17,771 bases of DNA, taken from the NCBI GenBank assembly GCA_030145005.1, contig JAQYWJ010000017.1:1-17771 (forward strand), in the 5' to 3' direction. Below are positions 15,479 through 17,771 of this stretch, piece by piece. Below the pieces are notes generated by a model. That model searched no databases, was not told where the DNA came from, and was given only the letters and a program-made list of their open reading frames with translations. The translations under genes and the position numbers were made by a program. This stretch comes from Desulfobacter sp. GTDB lineage: Bacteria; Desulfobacterota; Desulfobacteria; Desulfobacterales; Desulfobacteraceae. Within the stretch, counting starts at the first letter, position 1, and the number at the start of each line of letters is the position of its first letter.

Positions 15479-16726
15479 ATGCCGGACACAAACCGCTTTA
15501 ATTTTCAGACCGGATCCTGGTCCAGGGATGCCGGACCAACAGATGACGCCACCCTGGTCATTGCCGGGGACTGGGCGCCCATCCGGGCCTTTGCCCCGCT
15601 GATTGAATCCGACCCCCAAGTCATATATGGCGATGTTCTGCCTGTGCTGCAAGACGCCGACCTAACGCTTGTAAACCTGGAAGCCCCTTTAAGCGATATC
15701 GGCAGTGAAGTGTGTAAAAGCGGGGCCGTTTTCAAAGGCAAGACCTGCCATGTAAAGGGCCTGACCGCCGTGCCTTTTTCCGCCGTCACCCTGGGGAACA
15801 ACCACATGTTTGATTTTGGTGTTGAGGCGTTCCGGCAGACCGCCGGCGTTCTGGGCCGCCACGGCATAGCCTGTACAGGTGCCGGTATGACCCAAGAAGA
15901 GGCTGAAGCGCCCCTGATTATGGAAGCCAAAGGGGTTCGGATTGCCATTATCAACATCAGCGAAGGTGAAGATCTGACAGCCGCCGGCCCCGGACCGGGT
16001 GTGGCCGGGTGGGACATTAAAGGGGCCTGTGCCCGCATCAAAAATCTAAAAAAAGATACGCCCCAGGCACTTCATGCCGTGATCGCCGTGGTCCACTGCG
16101 GCCTGGAATACATCCCCTTTGCACCGGAATACGTAACAAACGCCTTCAGAGAATTGGCCCATGCCGGTGCCGACGCCGTTATAGGTCATCACCCCCATGT
16201 GCCCCAGGGGCTTTTCTTCCATGGAAAAACGCCGGTGTGCTGCAGCCTGGGGAACTTTGTTTTTTACCAGCCCACAAATTTTTTTTGGCGAAAACTGGGA
16301 TATATGGTGCGTCTGCATATCAGCAAAAAGGGGCTTGCCGGGTTGGACATTGAGCCCTACCGGATTCATGACCGGGGTGTGCAGATGCTTGCAGGGCCGG
16401 ACCGGGATTATTTTTTCAAACGGTTCAGGCAAATCAGCGAACCATTATCCACCCCCGAAGGCAGTAGACAAGCCTGGCATGGTTTTCTGGATTATTATGG
16501 GGTGGCCGGACTCAAAAATGAAGTCAACATGATTTTAAACAAACTGAACGACACCCCGGGCAAGGGGGCGGCCATGTTCAGAAACCGGTTAACCACGGCC
16601 CAGCATTTTTACCATTGGCAGGACCTGCTCACCCGTGTGGTGCAGGATAAGATGGGACAAAGCCCGGCCTGGGCCCGGAACCTGGCCCGGGAGTGGCTGA
16701 CAAGGCAGATTGAAAATGAAAGATAA
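15479..16726 (+). CDS. CapA-like metallophosphoesterase (poly-gamma-glutamate synthesis CapA family)
   Basis: The 415-residue protein has the CapA-family metallophosphoesterase motifs in order: GDWAP (30-34), NLEAP (66-70), GNNHMFDFG (106-114), HCGLEY (206-211), GHHPHVPQG (236-244) and SLGNFVF (256-262). PgsA/CapA in Bacillus is membrane-anchored and helps polymerise or export poly-gamma-glutamate. Here there is no signal peptide or membrane anchor at the N-terminus, so a cytoplasmic role is likely. About 150 residues after the core have no motif I recognise. AAAGGAGG (15465-15472) precedes the ATG, overlapping the alr stop codon region. No CapB or CapC homologue is visible in the window. It sits between alanine racemase and a MurI-like racemase, suggesting a linked D-amino-acid pathway. 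Confidence 0.9.
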   Translation: MPDTNRFNFQTGSWSRDAGPTDDATLVIAGDWAPIRAFAPLIESDPQVIYGDVLPVLQDADLTLVNLEAPLSDIGSEVCKSGAVFKGKTCHVKGLTAVPFSAVTLGNNHMFDFGVEAFRQTAGVLGRHGIACTGAGMTQEEAEAPLIMEAKGVRIAIINISEGEDLTAAGPGPGVAGWDIKGACARIKNLKKDTPQALHAVIAVVHCGLEYIPFAPEYVTNAFRELAHAGADAVIGHHPHVPQGLFFHGKTPVCCSLGNFVFYQPTNFFWRKLGYMVRLHISKKGLAGLDIEPYRIHDRGVQMLAGPDRDYFFKRFRQISEPLSTPEGSRQAWHGFLDYYGVAGLKNEVNMILNKLNDTPGKGAAMFRNRLTTAQHFYHWQDLLTRVVQDKMGQSPAWARNLAREWLTRQIENER

Positions 16727-17618
16727 AAAACAGATTACTTTGCTTGTAACCGATTCGGGACTTGGCGGACTTAGCGTGTGTGCAGGCATGGCCGCAAGGT
16801 TTGCCAATGATGCACGTTATGACCGCATTCAGCTGGTGTACTTCAATGCCTGGCCCGAACAGTACAAAGGGTACAGGCACTATCCGGATCCGGCGGACCG
16901 GCCCAAGGTGTTTCACAATGCCCTGGCGGCCATGGCCAAATACAACCCCGATCACATCTACATTGCCTGCAACACCCTGTCTGTGATCTATCCTTTTACC
17001 CGGTTTGCAAAAAAGACCGGAATTCCTGTCACCGGCATCGTGGACCACGGGGTTCAGATGATCTATAATGCGCTGACCCGGGATGCTTCAGCCTGTGCCG
17101 TAATTTTTGCCACCCCGATCACCATCCATGAAAACAACCATAAAACGGCTTTAGTTGAACAAGGGATTGACCCGGAACGCATCATCACCCAGGGATGCCT
17201 GAACCTTGCAGGTAAAATTGAACGGGCCCCGTTCAGTAACGAGGTCAAAATGCTGATTGATGAAAATGCCGGCCAGGCGGCACAAAAGCTAAAAAATAAA
17301 TGGGATACTGTGTATGCCGGGCTTTGCTGCACCCATTTTGGCTATTGTAAAAATATTTTTAAAAATGCTTTGGCCCGCCATACCGACAGAAAAGTAGAAA
17401 TTTTAAACCCCAACGAAGCCATGATTGATGCGGCCTGCCACAAAATTATTGCCGGCGGTGCACCGCAGATGTCCATAGATATTGTATCTAAGGTCTCATG
17501 GGAACCCTCCGGAATCGAGGCCTATGACCGCCTGCTGTCCAAGGTTTCACCGGATGTGGTCGACGCCCTGAAAAACTATCGGCTGGACAGGCATCTGTTC
17601 AGCATTGAACTTGAGTGA
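16716..17618 (+). CDS. Divergent MurI-like Asp/Glu racemase superfamily protein
   Basis: The 300-residue protein has the paired-cysteine layout of the Asp/Glu racemase superfamily: TDSGLGGLSV (12-21), ACNTLS (84-89) with one catalytic Cys, and CCTHFGY (204-210) with the other. Glutamate racemase makes D-glutamate for peptidoglycan. Between motifs the sequence departs from MurI: YFNAWPEQYKGY (42-53) replaces the usual YFGDTARVPYG-type stretch, and about 40 extra C-terminal residues follow. It may be a paralogue with a different substrate. I start at the ATG at 16716; a TTG at 16710 would add two residues. The start overlaps the CapA-like gene by 11 bases. Confidence 0.8.
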   Translation: MKDKKQITLLVTDSGLGGLSVCAGMAARFANDARYDRIQLVYFNAWPEQYKGYRHYPDPADRPKVFHNALAAMAKYNPDHIYIACNTLSVIYPFTRFAKKTGIPVTGIVDHGVQMIYNALTRDASACAVIFATPITIHENNHKTALVEQGIDPERIITQGCLNLAGKIERAPFSNEVKMLIDENAGQAAQKLKNKWDTVYAGLCCTHFGYCKNIFKNALARHTDRKVEILNPNEAMIDAACHKIIAGGAPQMSIDIVSKVSWEPSGIEAYDRLLSKVSPDVVDALKNYRLDRHLFSIELE

Positions 17619-17626
17619 AAAAAAAT

Positions 17627-17771
17627 ATGAGTCGTATTTTACTGATTACCGGTCCTGGCGGTGATGCCCAAGGCTGGGGCAACATGGCCGTAACCCAAGA
17701 GATTGCAAAAGCCATCAACCGGTCAGGCAAATCTGCAGAAATCGCATCCGTCTCAAACATGGACGCATTAA
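17627..17771 (+). CDS. Unrecognised protein, N-terminal 48 residues only
   Basis: An ATG eight bases after the MurI-like stop opens a frame that runs off the window edge. It begins MSRILLITGPGGDAQGWG, a hydrophobic strand followed by a glycine-rich loop, like the first strand-loop of a Rossmann-type or nucleotide-binding enzyme. A likely helix follows (VTQEIAKAINRSG). I do not recognise the family. Its position as fifth gene of the aminotransferase-racemase-CapA-racemase operon makes a ligase or transferase acting on D-amino acids an attractive guess, no more. Confidence 0.7.
   Translation, partial: MSRILLITGPGGDAQGWGNMAVTQEIAKAINRSGKSAEIASVSNMDAL

Noticed and set aside
1..17771. CRISPR array, tRNA or rRNA genes
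   Set aside because: No regularly spaced repeats and no cloverleaf or rRNA-like segments were seen on reading the intergenic regions.

Overview
The window looks like the chromosome of a Gram-negative, strictly anaerobic deltaproteobacterium of the Desulfobacterales type (Desulfobacter/Desulfobacula-like). This is an inference from gene content: the ispG-proS-rel order, a 638-residue Aquifex-type aconitase with its own strong-looking promoter, as an organism using the TCA cycle for acetate oxidation would have, and GC-rich genes separated by AT-rich spacers. No marker gene fixes the taxonomy.

Layout. Bases 1-306 hold no gene: they carry a degenerate repeat fragment, a 16-base tandem duplication and a rightward intrinsic terminator. 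Bases 307-5082 are a leftward operon read ispG, proS, rel (isoprenoid precursor synthesis, prolyl-tRNA charging, (p)ppGpp metabolism), with a promoter and an attenuator-like hairpin in the ispG leader. A divergent methyltransferase-like gene follows (5307-5969), then the aconitase gene with a roughly 150-base leader and a perfect 18-bp hairpin terminator. Bases 8255-10259 form an AT-rich insert with a DNA cytosine-C5 methyltransferase overlapping a Vsr mismatch endonuclease and no restriction enzyme, most likely horizontally acquired. Next come two leftward genes, a TauE/SafE permease and glucokinase.

Bases 12202-12471 hold a promoter and a MITE-like palindromic element (12311-12453) whose internal sequence matches, with nearly the same spacing, the fragment at the left edge of the window. 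A class I methyltransferase follows (12472-13308).

The right end (13445 to the edge) is a tight rightward operon: class IV PLP aminotransferase (branched-chain or D-amino-acid type), alanine racemase, a CapA-like metallophosphoesterase without signal peptide, a divergent MurI-like Asp/Glu racemase, and the first 48 codons of an unrecognised protein. Gene boundaries overlap or nearly touch. Two racemases plus a possible D-amino-acid aminotransferase and a CapA-like protein suggest a dedicated D-amino-acid or gamma-glutamyl pathway; this is the part most likely to hold an undescribed system.
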